Of a DNA stretch of 53,630 nt, positions 1-7,698 are shown in pieces. Every line of letters starts with the position of its first letter. Within the stretch, counting starts at the first letter, position 1. This DNA is from Streptomyces lycii (lineage in GTDB: Bacteria > Actinomycetota > Actinomycetes > Streptomycetales > Streptomycetaceae), in the NCBI RefSeq assembly GCF_009735685.1, contig NZ_WHPN01000262.1, forward strand, positions 1-53,630, in the 5' to 3' direction. Made by a program: the position numbers and the translations under genes. The notes beneath the pieces were generated by a model. That model ran no database searches. It saw nothing but the letters and a program-made list of their open reading frames with translations, and was not told the DNA's origin.

Positions 1-607
1 CCTCCCGGTCGAAGAACGTCTTGGCGCGGGCCATGGCCCGCTCGTCGTTCCGTACCTGCCCGGGACCCGAGCCGTTGCCGAGCAGCAGCCCGCCGAAGCG
101 CATGCCCAGATACGCCGCCGAGTTGTTCAGCGTCGTCTCCAGCCCGTCGGCGACGGCCTCGTTGCGGTCCGCCATGGCCGAGACGCCCCACAGGGTCCGG
201 CCCGCCATGCGCGGCCCGAAGTCGAGCCCGGGCACCTTCAGCCAGCCCGACCAGTAGTCCAGATAGCGCTTCGTCTGCGCGGACAGCGTGTACCAGTACA
301 GCGGCGAGGCGAGCACGATGTCGGTGGCCTCCAGTGTGGCCCGCCGCAGCTCCGCCTCGGTGTCCCCGGCCCCGGTCCCGGCCCCGGTTTCGGTCTCGGT
401 CTCGGTCTCGTGCCGGCCGTCCCGGAAGTCGGGCAGCGGCAGCGGAGCCAGGTCCACCCAGCGCTGCGAGACGTCCGGGGGAAGCTGCTCGGCGGCGGCC
501 CGGGCCAGGATCTCCGTATTGCCGTCCGGCCGTGAACTGCCGAGCACGAACAGGAAGGACCGGCCGGTCGCCGCCCCGTCGCTGCTGCGGGTGTCGAGTG
601 AGGTCAT
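1..607 (-). CDS. NADPH-dependent FMN reductase / flavodoxin-fold oxidoreductase (3' end cut by window edge)
   Basis: The reading frame starts at an ATG whose complement is at 605-607 and runs off the left edge, so the C-terminus is missing. The N-terminal FLFVLGSSRPDGNTEILARA is the phosphate-binding loop of flavodoxin-like NADPH-dependent FMN reductases, and ASPLYWYTLSAQTKRYLDYW is the conserved second flavin-contact segment. Such enzymes pass electrons from NAD(P)H to flavin or quinones in the cytoplasm. A short Glu-Thr/Gly-Ala repeat (about 364-412) is inserted after the first strand-helix unit. It is divergent from the MerR gene at 742, with a MerR-type promoter between, so MerR control is likely. 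The substrate is unknown. Confidence 0.85.
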   Translation of the reverse strand, partial: MTSLDTRSSDGAATGRSFLFVLGSSRPDGNTEILARAAAEQLPPDVSQRWVDLAPLPLPDFRDGRHETETETETGAGTGAGDTEAELRRATLEATDIVLASPLYWYTLSAQTKRYLDYWSGWLKVPGLDFGPRMAGRTLWGVSAMADRNEAVADGLETTLNNSAAYLGMRFGGLLLGNGSGPGQVRNDERAMARAKTFFDRE

Positions 608-690
608 GGGTCACTCCAGCGGTAGGTGATCGAACGAGCAGGCCGGGTATGGGCCCGGCCGAGCCGCGCGGAATGTCCGCGCCGAGAGCG

Positions 691-724
691 ACGTTAAGGC
701 TTGACATCAATGGCAACGTCAAGC
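691..724 (-). promoter_or_regulatory. MerR-type operator/promoter for the leftward FMN reductase gene
   Basis: A dyad with perfect 7-base arms, GCTTGAC at 699-705 and GTCAAGC at 718-724, is centred at 711.5. On the minus strand a -35 TTGACG (717-722) and a -10 TAACGT (691-696) are 20 bases apart. MerR-family activators are known to act on promoters with over-long 19-20 base spacers by binding a dyad in the spacer and untwisting it. The arrangement therefore fits activation of the reductase gene by the product of the adjacent MerR gene. Its inducer cannot be read from the sequence. Confidence 0.65.
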
Positions 725-741
725 TGTTACGGGTGGCCCAC

Positions 742-1086
742 ATGCTGATCGGGGAGTTGTCACGGCGCACCGGAGTCAGCTCACGGCTGCTGCGGTACTA
801 CGAGTCCCAGGGGCTGCTCGAGGCCGGCCGCTGCCCCAACGGCTACCGCGACTACGGCGAGGACTCGGTCGTCACGGTGCGGCGGATCCGTACCCTGCTG
901 GCGGCGGGCCTGACCACCGAGGTGATCCGTCAACTGCTGCCGTACACGCGGGGCGACGGGACGGAGGTCGACCTCTGCGCGGAGCTGAGGGCCCTCCTGG
1001 ACCAGGAGCTGGCGGCCACGGAGGCCCGCATCATCGATCTCCAGCGCAGCCGCAGCGCTCTCGTCGGCTATCTGTCCCAGACCTGA
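742..1086 (+). CDS. MerR family transcriptional regulator
   Basis: The 114-aa protein begins MLIGELSRRTGVSSRLLRYY, the MerR winged helix-turn-helix with its RYYE signature, followed by GLLEAGRCPNGYRDY and a C-terminal dimerisation coiled coil (about residues 78-112, LCAELRALLDQELAATEARI). I chose the ATG at 742 because MLIGEL is the canonical family start; the frame stays open upstream but encodes only Arg/Pro-rich noise. There is no Cys cluster, so a metal sensor is unlikely. The short effector region resembles redox- or drug-responsive members. It is divergent from the flavin reductase and probably controls it through the 691-724 site. Confidence 0.9.
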   Translation: MLIGELSRRTGVSSRLLRYYESQGLLEAGRCPNGYRDYGEDSVVTVRRIRTLLAAGLTTEVIRQLLPYTRGDGTEVDLCAELRALLDQELAATEARIIDLQRSRSALVGYLSQT

Positions 1087-1154
1087 GGCGAAGCGTGGCC
1101 CGTGCCCGGGTGGGGGCGCTGCGTGGCCCGTGCCCGGCCCGGGGGTTGCCGTCC

Positions 1155-1244
1155 CGGCTCGGGGGTCCGTCACGGCTCGGGGGCCCGTCACGGCTCGGGG
1201 GCCCGTCCTCGCTCGGGGTTCCGTCCCCGCTCGGGGCGAACAGG
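1155..1244. repeat. 18-bp tandem repeat in the 1087-1572 gap
   Basis: Five degenerate copies of an 18-base unit beginning CGGCTCGGGGGYCCGTC lie downstream of the MerR stop. The rest of the 486-base gap is GC-rich and I see no gene in it. Upstream of it GCGTGGCCCGTGCCCGG also occurs twice (about 1092 and 1122). Confidence 0.8.
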
Positions 1245-1560
1245 CGCCCGTCCTCCGGCCCGGAGCGGAGTGACTCCGTCCCCGCCCGGGGCTGAGTGGC
1301 CCCGTCCCCGGCCCGAGGCGGAGCAGCCCGGCCCCGGCCCGAGGCGCGGTGTGACGGTCCGCCCGCGACGGCGCCTTCCCCCACCGGAGGCGCACCGGCG
1401 GCCCATCGGCGGCGCACGGCGGCCGTGCCGGGGCCCTGAGAACACTCGGAGGACAGCCGGAGGACACCGCGGAGGACAGCCGGAGAACACCCCAGCGGCC
1501 ACCGCGGCGGGACATGCCCGCGGCCCGGCGAAACTCTCCACAGAGCGCCCGCGGGCCCCG

Positions 1561-1572
1561 TACGCTCCTGTC
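1561..1572 (+). promoter_or_regulatory. Possible leaderless-transcript -10 box for the 1573 gene
   Basis: TACGCT at 1561-1566 lies exactly six bases before the ATG at 1573. There is no ribosome-binding site in front of that ATG, so a leaderless mRNA is plausible. No convincing -35 is visible. Confidence 0.4.
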
Positions 1573-2841
1573 ATGTTCTCGGGATCAGGGGGGCTTCGGC
1601 GCTGCGCCGGAGCGTGTTCCGTGCGGCGGGCCGCAGTGACGGCGGCTGTCCTGCTGCTGACGGTGACCGGATGCGGCAGCGGGGACAGTGACGGTGACGA
1701 GGACGCCGCGCGCTGGCGGCTCGACCACGTCAGCGAATCCCTCGACACACAGGTGCACGCCGTGGCCGCCGTTTCCGCCGACGAGGGCTGGGCCCTGGCC
1801 ACGGAAAAGGGTGCGGGCGACGACGGCCGCGACATCCTGCTGCACCGCGAGGGCGGCGACTGGCGGCCGGTCCGGCTGCCGGCGGCGATGCGTCACGAGA
1901 AGGGCGCCGAGCTGGCCGCCGCCCAGTTGGAGGCGTCGGCCCCCGACAACGTGTGGCTGTTCGCCGGTTCGCTGGGCGGCGACGGCAGCGACACGGCCGG
2001 CCTGCCCGGGGCGATGCGCTGGGACGGCCGGCAGTGGCACCGGAACGCCACGGGCTTCATCGCGCGCGACGCCGTCGTCCTGGCGCCCGACGACGTGTGG
2101 GCGCTGGACGCGTCGACGCCCGAGGCCACGGCGCACCACTGGGACGGCGAGCGCTGGTCCGACCACCGGCTGCCCGACGTCTACGTCAACTGGCTCTCCG
2201 CGAGCGGCCCCGACGACGTGTGGGCGGTGGGCAACCGCAAGACCGGCCCCGGCGACCGCTCGCAGCCCGCGGCCGTGCACTTCGACGGGGAGAAGTGGCG
2301 GCTGGTGCCGACGCCCGAGTACGGCTCCGCCGAGCCGAAGCCGGACGAGAAGGTCATGCTGACCGAGATCCTCGCCCTGGCCCCGGACGACGCCTGGGCG
2401 TTCGGGCAGCACACGTACGCCGTCAAGTCCGGGGCCGAGACGCACCACACCCCGATCGCGCTGCACTGGGACGGCTCGCGCTGGCGGAAGGCCCCGGAGG
2501 CCGTCCGCGCCCCGGGCGGGAACGCCGCGCCCGCCCATTCCGTGCTGGCGGCCGGGGACGGCGCGGGCGGACTGGTGCTGAACGACGCCCACGGCAGGGA
2601 GCAGCACCGTCCGGCCGGCGGTGAGCCCTATGCCGTCGAGGAGCCCGAACCGGTCCCCGGCCGCTCCGACGAGGTCACCGAGGAAGAGCGGGACCAGCAG
2701 TTCGACGTGCTCGACCTGGAACACGTGCCCGGCACCCGCGAGATCTGGGCCGTCGGGTCCGTCGGCATCCCGCCGCTCCGGGGCGACGCGGCGTTCTCGC
2801 GCGGGGCGATCGCCTCGTACTCCCCCGCGAAGGACGGCTGA
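1573..2841 (+). CDS. Secreted lipoprotein with repeated DDVWA (propeller-like) motifs
   Basis: This 422-aa protein starts MFSGSGGLRRC and has a signal peptide ending in a lipobox, LTVTGC, with lipidated Cys34. The mature part carries recurring blades: APDNVWLFAG, APDDVWALDAS, GPDDVWAVGN, APDDAWAFGQ and TREIWAVGS, each followed by a W-D-G-x-x-W strand (MRWDGRQWHR, HHWDGERWSD, LHWDGSRWRK). Spacing of about 45-60 residues suggests a beta-propeller anchored outside the membrane. No catalytic motif is visible and I do not know its ligand. It is convergent with the YqeY-like gene, 54 bases away. Confidence 0.8.
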   Translation: MFSGSGGLRRCAGACSVRRAAVTAAVLLLTVTGCGSGDSDGDEDAARWRLDHVSESLDTQVHAVAAVSADEGWALATEKGAGDDGRDILLHREGGDWRPVRLPAAMRHEKGAELAAAQLEASAPDNVWLFAGSLGGDGSDTAGLPGAMRWDGRQWHRNATGFIARDAVVLAPDDVWALDASTPEATAHHWDGERWSDHRLPDVYVNWLSASGPDDVWAVGNRKTGPGDRSQPAAVHFDGEKWRLVPTPEYGSAEPKPDEKVMLTEILALAPDDAWAFGQHTYAVKSGAETHHTPIALHWDGSRWRKAPEAVRAPGGNAAPAHSVLAAGDGAGGLVLNDAHGREQHRPAGGEPYAVEEPEPVPGRSDEVTEEERDQQFDVLDLEHVPGTREIWAVGSVGIPPLRGDAAFSRGAIASYSPAKDG

Positions 2842-2895
2842 CCGGCGCCCGGCCCGGCCACCTTCAGGGCCGCCGCCCCCGTCGTCGACCATTCC

Positions 2896-3258
2896 CTACG
2901 CGGCGCTGTCCCGTTCGTCCAGGAACCCCGTCAGCACGGCGGCCTCCGCGCGGAGCCGTGCCACCCGCTCCGCGTGCGCGGGCGCGGTCAACTGCCGCGC
3001 CGCGTCCAGCCGTTCGGTGACCTCGGCCCGTACGATCTCCGCCTCGCCGTGCTCGGTCAGCTCGCGCCGTACCGCCTCCGTTGTGCCCGCCCCGACCGGT
3101 GAATCCTCGAGGGCCGCGCCCTGCCGCCCGGCGTCGACCGGCACCGCCTCGGCGTTCTCCAGCGCCGCGAGCGCCGCACGCAGCGCGCTCACCGCCGCCT
3201 TGTCACGGGAACGCATGGCTTCGGGCAGGGCTTGGCGCATACGGAGACGCAGGGACAT
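2896..3258 (-). CDS. GatB/YqeY-like domain protein
   Basis: The product is 120 aa and starts MSLRLRMRQALPEAMRSRDK, with RSRDKAAVSALRAALAALENAEAV matching the YqeY N-terminal helices, and ends in a helical C-terminal part (LRAEAAVLTGFLDE). YqeY domains are related to the tRNA-binding tail of GatB amidotransferase; their own role is unclear. It is shorter than the usual ~150 aa. I chose this ATG because a minus-strand -10 TAGGGT (3266-3271) lies seven bases before it, the arrangement of a leaderless message. A GTG three codons upstream is possible. Confidence 0.75.
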   Translation of the reverse strand: MSLRLRMRQALPEAMRSRDKAAVSALRAALAALENAEAVPVDAGRQGAALEDSPVGAGTTEAVRRELTEHGEAEIVRAEVTERLDAARQLTAPAHAERVARLRAEAAVLTGFLDERDSAA

Positions 3259-3467
3259 GCCGGTGACCCTACGGTCGTACCGCCGACGCGGGCGACCGCT
3301 TTTCCCGGAAGGCCCGCCGCCGTGGCGGTGGCGAGCCGGGGCCCGGCCCGTCCCGACCTGCCCTCCCCCCGCGCCCCACGCGAACCGGGGCCCGGCGCGC
3401 GTACGCACGCCGGGCCCCGGGGCTTGCCGCAAGGTCGGTCGGTCAATCAGCTCAGGCAGTCAACGCG

Positions 3468-3507
3468 GTCAGCCGGTCAGCCGGTCAGCCGGTCAGCCGG
3501 TCAGCCG
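3468..3507. repeat. 8-bp tandem repeat GTCAGCCG x5
   Basis: Five perfect copies of GTCAGCCG lie downstream of the CE15 esterase gene, with one more partial copy near 3512-3521. They form direct repeats with no spacers. Confidence 0.9.
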
Positions 3508-3530
3508 ACGGTCGGTCAGCCGGCCCGGCC

Positions 3531-3562
3531 ACTCAGTCACTCAGTCACTCAGTCACTCAGTC
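3531..3562. repeat. 8-bp tandem repeat ACTCAGTC x4 that includes the stop codon of the CE15 gene
   Basis: Four perfect 8-base copies occur. The last copy (3555-3562) contains the TGA (minus strand, 3557-3559) of the esterase gene, so the array is a reiteration of the gene's own 3' end outward from the stop. Confidence 0.9.
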
Positions 3563-4819
3563 AGTGAGCGTCGGCGTCTGCCAGTTCCTCCACTCGGCGA
3601 GGTTGCCGGCCTTCTTGCCGGAGATGCGGAACTGGCCCGGAGCGGTGCCGGAGCCCAGCATGAACTTCTGGATGCTCTGCGTTATCGGGCCCCGCCACTC
3701 GGAGCGGTTGGCACAGTGGGTGCCGTCCTGGACGTCGGACCAGTAGGTGATGTTCTCGCCCGCGCCGAGCGCCTTGTAGATCTCCGCGCCGCCGAGCGCC
3801 GCCACGCTGCCGGACTTGGCGCCCAGCCAGTCGATGTGCGGGTTGTCCATGATGAGCAGGCCGCGCGGCGCGATCATGCCGACGATCTCATGGGTGTCCA
3901 CCGGCAGCCCGGCGGGGTTGCCCGTGTACGAGCCGAACGGGTCGCCCAGCCAGGGCTGCTCCCCGTAGGCGCTGCTCAGCGGCTGGGCGCCGCTCTCCGA
4001 GGCGATCGAACGGAAGGCACCGACACCGCCGCTGCCCGACTCGATCGGCATGGTCAGGGCGACGCGCTGGTCGAAGGCGCCGGCCACGAACGCGCCCTTG
4101 CCGTACCGCGAGCAGCCCGTGACGCCGGTCCCTTCGGCGCTGAGCACGCTGCCGCCCGACTGCTCGATGACGTCGATGATCCGGCTCACGCCCCAGGCCC
4201 AGGCCATGAGGAGTCCGGTGTCGCTGCTGCCGCCGTAGATGCTGTAGTAGGCGCCCTGCTTGTTGTTGCGGGGCGTGCCCTCCTTGCCCACCGCGAACGG
4301 GTCGTAGCTGATGACGGCGGCGCCGGCGGCCTTGATGGCGGCCGTGTCGGCGCCGAATCCGCCGTAGACGATGACGGCCGGGAAGGGGCCGGAGCCGCTC
4401 GGCAGGTCGACCGACGCCGAGAAGCCGGCGCTCTTGCCCTGGTCGCTGACGTTCACCGAGATGCTGCTGCTGGAGACGGAGCCGGTGACGCTCTCCGGCT
4501 TGTCGGGCTTGTTCCCGTACACGGAGCCCTCGGCCAGCTCCTTGATCTCGGCCCGGCGGCAGCGCCAGTCGGACTTGGCGGAGACGCGCGAACCGTCCGC
4601 CTTCGTGAACGGGTCCGGCAGCCGGGAGTTCGAGGTGGAGCCCGGCGAGCCGACCTCGCAGTCGGCGCCGTCGTGCTCGTCGGCGGGGGCGAGCTGAACG
4701 GCCGCTCCGGCGGCGCCGGTGGTGTCGGCCTGAGCGGTGAACGTGGTGACCGTCAGGCTGGCCGCCGCCACGAAGACCGTGGCGACCCAGACCCGGGGCC
4801 GGAATCGATGAAAGCGCAT
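3557..4819 (-). CDS. Secreted CE15 glucuronoyl (4-O-methyl-glucuronate) methylesterase
   Basis: The 420-aa protein has a Sec signal peptide (MRFHRFRPRVWVATVFVAAA..., probable cleavage near AQA-D). The CE15 signature GCSRYGKG is at residues 235-242 with nucleophile Ser237. Glu260 (PIESGSGG) and His368 (DGTHCA) fit the other triad positions; the Ser-Glu spacing of 23 residues matches characterised bacterial glucuronoyl esterases. CE15 enzymes cut the ester between lignin and the 4-O-methyl-glucuronic acid side chains of xylan, outside the cell. The ATG has a GGAGGT ribosome site. A promoter and a CebR-like box lie upstream (4961-5028). Confidence 0.9.
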   Translation of the reverse strand: MRFHRFRPRVWVATVFVAAASLTVTTFTAQADTTGAAGAAVQLAPADEHDGADCEVGSPGSTSNSRLPDPFTKADGSRVSAKSDWRCRRAEIKELAEGSVYGNKPDKPESVTGSVSSSSISVNVSDQGKSAGFSASVDLPSGSGPFPAVIVYGGFGADTAAIKAAGAAVISYDPFAVGKEGTPRNNKQGAYYSIYGGSSDTGLLMAWAWGVSRIIDVIEQSGGSVLSAEGTGVTGCSRYGKGAFVAGAFDQRVALTMPIESGSGGVGAFRSIASESGAQPLSSAYGEQPWLGDPFGSYTGNPAGLPVDTHEIVGMIAPRGLLIMDNPHIDWLGAKSGSVAALGGAEIYKALGAGENITYWSDVQDGTHCANRSEWRGPITQSIQKFMLGSGTAPGQFRISGKKAGNLAEWRNWQTPTLTD

Positions 4820-4960
4820 GTGGGGACCTCCATAGGGAGGCGCGCAGCCGAATGCGGTGGCCCCCGCCTCACGGCATGAGGTCACATGTTTTCCGGTGCA
4901 CGCCGGATGGCGGATGTGCGCCGGACCTTGATGTCATCGAAGCTGCCCCCAGACCTCAAA

Positions 4961-5028
4961 CCGGTCCAGTGACCGGCACGTTACAAGGCGGCAATGGAAC
5001 ACACAAGACCGCTTTGGAATCGCTCCCA
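4961..5028 (-). promoter_or_regulatory. Promoter region of the CE15 gene with CebR-like box and TSS-proximal dyad
   Basis: Reading leftward: TGGAATCGCTCCCA (plus strand, 5015-5028) matches 12 of 14 bases of the CebR operator TGGGAGCGCTCCCA known from Streptomyces cellulose utilisation. Next come a -35 TTGTGT (5001-5006) and a -10 TAACGT (4978-4983) with a 17-base spacer. Then CCGGTC-N4-GACCGG, a perfect dyad at 4961-4976, overlaps the expected start of transcription. The leader to the ATG would be about 150 bases. The rest of the 4820-5161 gap holds no gene. Confidence 0.5.
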
Positions 5029-5106
5029 CGGCAGGAGCCGCGCCCGCCCGGGACGCCGGACCGGACGCAACCCGGGTGGCTGAAGAACGAGTTGACGGGC
5101 GGTCGA

Positions 5107-5160
5107 TTGACAAGCATCTCGCCACCCACCACCATCATTCCACTAACTAACTAGCTAAAG
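5107..5160 (+). promoter_or_regulatory. Putative promoter/operator of the GntR-ABC operon
   Basis: TTGACA at 5107-5112 is a consensus -35. No clean -10 follows at 17-18 bases; CATCAT (5133-5138) would need a 20-base spacer. Just before the start lies an unusual AT-rich stretch of four CTAA/CTAG units (5143-5158), containing the palindrome TAGCTA. YtrA-type GntR regulators are usually autoregulated from sites beside their own start, so this is a candidate operator. Confidence 0.4.
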
Positions 5161-5161
5161 G

Positions 5162-5605
5162 GTGGTGAAGGAGATCGAGTTCCGCATCGACAGACGCAGC
5201 GGGACCGCCGCCTACCAGCAGATCGTCCTGCAGACCAAGCAGGCGCTGCGGCTCGGTGTCCTGCTTCCCGGCGACCGGCTGCCGACGGCCAAGGAGGTCG
5301 CGGAGACCTGCGCGGTCAACCCCAACACGACCCTCAAGGCGTACCGGGAGCTGGAGCGGGAGGGGCTGGTCGAACCGCGCCCGGGCCTGGGGACGTTCGT
5401 ACGCCGGTCACTGGCCAGGCCGCAGACCGCCGCCGGCGCCCCGCTGCGCGGCGAGCTGGCGGCGTGGATGGACCGGGCCCGCGCGGCGGGACTGGAGCGC
5501 GACGACGTGACCGCGCTGGTCGCGTCGGTCATGGAGGAGCGGTACGCCGGCACCACGGCTGCCGCCGGAGACAGTCACAGCGGTGAAGGCAGGGAGCACA
5601 CGTGA
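5162..5605 (+). CDS. GntR family regulator, YtrA subfamily
   Basis: The 147-aa protein has a wHTH domain in residues 1-80 (RSGTAAYQQIVLQTKQALRLG, LPTAKEVAETCAVNPNTTLKAYRELEREGLVEPRPGLGTFV) and a short helical tail without a large effector domain, which defines the YtrA subfamily. These repress the ABC transporter genes that follow them and are typically relieved by cell-envelope-active compounds. It starts GTG GTG AAG; either GTG could be used and no ribosome site is obvious. The ATPase gene overlaps its stop by 4 bases. Confidence 0.88.
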   Translation: MVKEIEFRIDRRSGTAAYQQIVLQTKQALRLGVLLPGDRLPTAKEVAETCAVNPNTTLKAYRELEREGLVEPRPGLGTFVRRSLARPQTAAGAPLRGELAAWMDRARAAGLERDDVTALVASVMEERYAGTTAAAGDSHSGEGREHT

Positions 5606-6543
5606 GCACGGTCATCGACAACGGGGGGACAGCGGGAACGTCCGCGATCGAGGCGTACGGCCTGGGGAAGCGGTACCGCCGTGGCTGGGCGCTCCAGGAC
5701 TGCACGTTCCGGCTGCCGGCCGGGCGGATCTGCGGGCTCGTCGGCCCGAACGGCTCCGGCAAGACCACGCTGATGGGACTGGTGACACATCTGCTCAAGC
5801 CGACGACCGGCAGCGTCCGGGTCTTCGGCGCGCTCCCCGGCTCCGAGGAGGCCCGCCGGCGCACCGCCTTCCTCGCCCAGGAGAAGCCGCTGTTCCGCCG
5901 GTTCACCGTCGCCGAGACGCTGCGGCTGGGCCGCGAGCTGAACCCGCGCTGGGAGCAGCAGACCGCTGAGGACATCGTCCGCGCCGGTGACATTCCCCTC
6001 GGCGCGCGGATCGGCGCCCTCTCCGGCGGCCAGCGCACCCGGGTCGCCTTCGCCCTCGCCTTCGGCCGGCGCCCCGACCTGCTGGTGCTCGACGAGCCGA
6101 TGTCCGACCTCGACCCGCTCGTACGGCACGAACTCACGTCCGTCCTGATGGCCGAGGCCGCCGAGCACGGCACCACCGTGCTGATGTCCTCCCACCACCT
6201 CACGGACCTGGAGAACAGCTGCGACTACCTCCTCGTCATCGCCTCCGGCGGCGTCCGCCTGGCCGGTGAGGTCGACGAAATCCTCACCGCGCACACCCTG
6301 CTCACCGGCGCCCGCACCGGCCGGGGCGGTCCGCCCCGCCTCGACCGGCACACGGTCGTCGAGTCCCGGGTCAGCGGCCGGCAGGTCACCGCACTGGTAC
6401 GGCCCGACGGCCCCGTCGCCGGCGACTGGCAGGCCGACAGCCCCAACCTCGAAGAGGTCCTCCTCGCCTACCTCCGCTCCCCCGGCACCCCACCCCTGGT
6501 CAGCCCCAGCGCCCAGGCCGACCCGAAGGCGGCAGCAGCATGA
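5602..6543 (+). CDS. ABC transporter ATP-binding protein (ABC-2 type)
   Basis: This is a 313-aa cytoplasmic ATPase. Walker A GPNGSGKTT is at residues 48-56, the signature LSGGQRTRVAFALAFG follows, then Walker B LLVLDEPMSDLDP and the switch His in MSSHHLTDLE. The C-terminal ~90 residues form the extra domain common in drug or bacteriocin exporters. It starts with GTG inside GTGA of the GntR gene and ends in ATGA shared with the permease, so the three genes are translationally coupled. It powers export by the following membrane protein; the substrate is unknown. Confidence 0.92.
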   Translation: MSTVIDNGGTAGTSAIEAYGLGKRYRRGWALQDCTFRLPAGRICGLVGPNGSGKTTLMGLVTHLLKPTTGSVRVFGALPGSEEARRRTAFLAQEKPLFRRFTVAETLRLGRELNPRWEQQTAEDIVRAGDIPLGARIGALSGGQRTRVAFALAFGRRPDLLVLDEPMSDLDPLVRHELTSVLMAEAAEHGTTVLMSSHHLTDLENSCDYLLVIASGGVRLAGEVDEILTAHTLLTGARTGRGGPPRLDRHTVVESRVSGRQVTALVRPDGPVAGDWQADSPNLEEVLLAYLRSPGTPPLVSPSAQADPKAAAA

Positions 6544-7529
6544 GCAGTACGGCCACCGCGTCCGCCCCGGCGCCCACGACCGCCCGCGGCGGCCCGCGGC
6601 TGCGCGGACTGGCCTGGCTGGTCTGGCGCCAGCACCGGGCCGCGTTCCGCACCGGGATCGTCCTCACCGTCCTCTGCGCCGCCTGGTTCGCGTACCGGCG
6701 CTGGGCCATGCTCGACTTCCTCCGCGGCGCCGGCTGGCCCGAGGTGCCGTACGCGGACTACATGGACGGCTTCGTCCCGTACATGTCCCGGCTGATGGAG
6801 AGCGCCACCACGCTCGGTGTCTTCGTGCCCGCGCTGGTGGGTGTCTTCGTGGGGGCCCCGCTGTTCGCCCACGACCTGGAACACGGCACCGGCAAGCTCG
6901 TCCTGTCGCAGACGGTCGGCCGCGGCCGGTGGGTCGCCACGAAACTCGGCATGCCCCTGCTCCTGGCGGCCGTCTGCACGGCGCTGCTCTCCGCCGTGTA
7001 CGGCTGGTGGCTGGCCCCGGTCGCCGAGGCGGACAGCACCCTCTACTGGGAGACGGGCGCCGCGGCGGGGCCGGTGCCGGTGGCGCTCACCCTCTTCACC
7101 CTGACCGCCGGGGCGGCGATCGGCATGGTGCTGCGCCGGACACTGCTGTCCATGGTCGTCTCCTTCGGTTTCGCCACGGCGGTGCAGTACGCCTGGAGCA
7201 GCTTCTGGACGGACCTCGGCGATCCGGTGTCGGTGACCAGCCGGGCGGGCGTGGACGCCTTCCCCGACATCCCCGCGGCCGCGAACCAGTTGGAGCAGTG
7301 GTACCTCACCGGCTCCGGGGAGCGCATCGGCTGGGGCTCCTGCGCCGAGGCGACCGAGAAGGCGACCGACGCGTGCCTGGCGGAGAAGGACGTCGTCGGC
7401 TGGGCCGTGGACTACCTGCCCGCGTCGGAGCTGACCCCCGTGCTGTGGACGGGCTCGGCGATCCTGTTCGCGCTCACGGCCGCCGTCGCGGCGTTCGTCG
7501 TCCTGTGGGGCCGCAAGCGGCTGTTCTGA
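6540..7529 (+). CDS. ABC transporter permease
   Basis: The 329-aa integral membrane protein has an N-terminal cytoplasmic part and about six hydrophobic segments: GIVLTVLCAAWFAY, TLGVFVPALVGVFVGAPLFA, LLLAAVCTALLSAVYGWWL, VPVALTLFTLTAGAAIGMVL, LLSMVVSFGFATAVQ and a last one before GRKRLF. The DLEHGTGKLVLSQTVGRGRWV loop is typical of ABC-2 permeases that pair with YtrA-linked ATPases. The final codons and the stop are repeated three more times downstream (7511-7612). Confidence 0.88.
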   Translation: MSSTATASAPAPTTARGGPRLRGLAWLVWRQHRAAFRTGIVLTVLCAAWFAYRRWAMLDFLRGAGWPEVPYADYMDGFVPYMSRLMESATTLGVFVPALVGVFVGAPLFAHDLEHGTGKLVLSQTVGRGRWVATKLGMPLLLAAVCTALLSAVYGWWLAPVAEADSTLYWETGAAAGPVPVALTLFTLTAGAAIGMVLRRTLLSMVVSFGFATAVQYAWSSFWTDLGDPVSVTSRAGVDAFPDIPAAANQLEQWYLTGSGERIGWGSCAEATEKATDACLAEKDVVGWAVDYLPASELTPVLWTGSAILFALTAAVAAFVVLWGRKRLF

Positions 7530-7612
7530 CGGCCGCGAACGGCTGTTCGTGAGGCGGCGGCCGCGAGCGGCTGTTCGCGACGGGACCGCAGACGGTTGTT
7601 CGCGACGGGGCC
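7511..7612. repeat. Degenerate tandem array starting in the last codons of the permease gene
   Basis: Copy 1 (7511-7532, CCGCAAGCGGCTGTTCTGAC...) is the gene's own end including TGA. Copies follow at 7533, 7561 and 7586 with periods of 22, 28 and 25 bases; in them the stop is changed to GTGA or CGCGA. Confidence 0.8.
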
Positions 7613-7653
7613 GCCGGCCGGGCACGCGGGTGCGCGATCCGGCCGGCGGTTCG

Positions 7654-7698
7654 TCAGCGGGTGAACGGTCAGCGGATGAACGGTCAGCGGTCGATCAA
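7654..7698. repeat. 15-bp tandem array containing the stop codon of the 7684-9165 gene
   Basis: Units at 7654-7668 and 7669-7683 (TCAGCGGRTGAACGG) repeat the end of the leftward gene (7684-7698). Because the period is 15, the stop TGA recurs in frame at 7684, 7669 and 7654. Confidence 0.85.

Noticed and set aside
3468..3562. CRISPR-like short repeats
   Set aside because: The 8-base units are directly adjacent without spacers, and no cas genes are present.
2621..4879. 752-codon open frame on the plus strand across the CE15 gene
   Set aside because: It is the shadow of the minus-strand esterase, which has a signal peptide, catalytic triad and ribosome site; the plus frame is Arg/Ala/Gly-rich with no family motif.
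5107..5160. Riboswitch before the GntR gene
   Set aside because: The CTAA repeats lie right at the start codon with no room for an aptamer; an operator is simpler.
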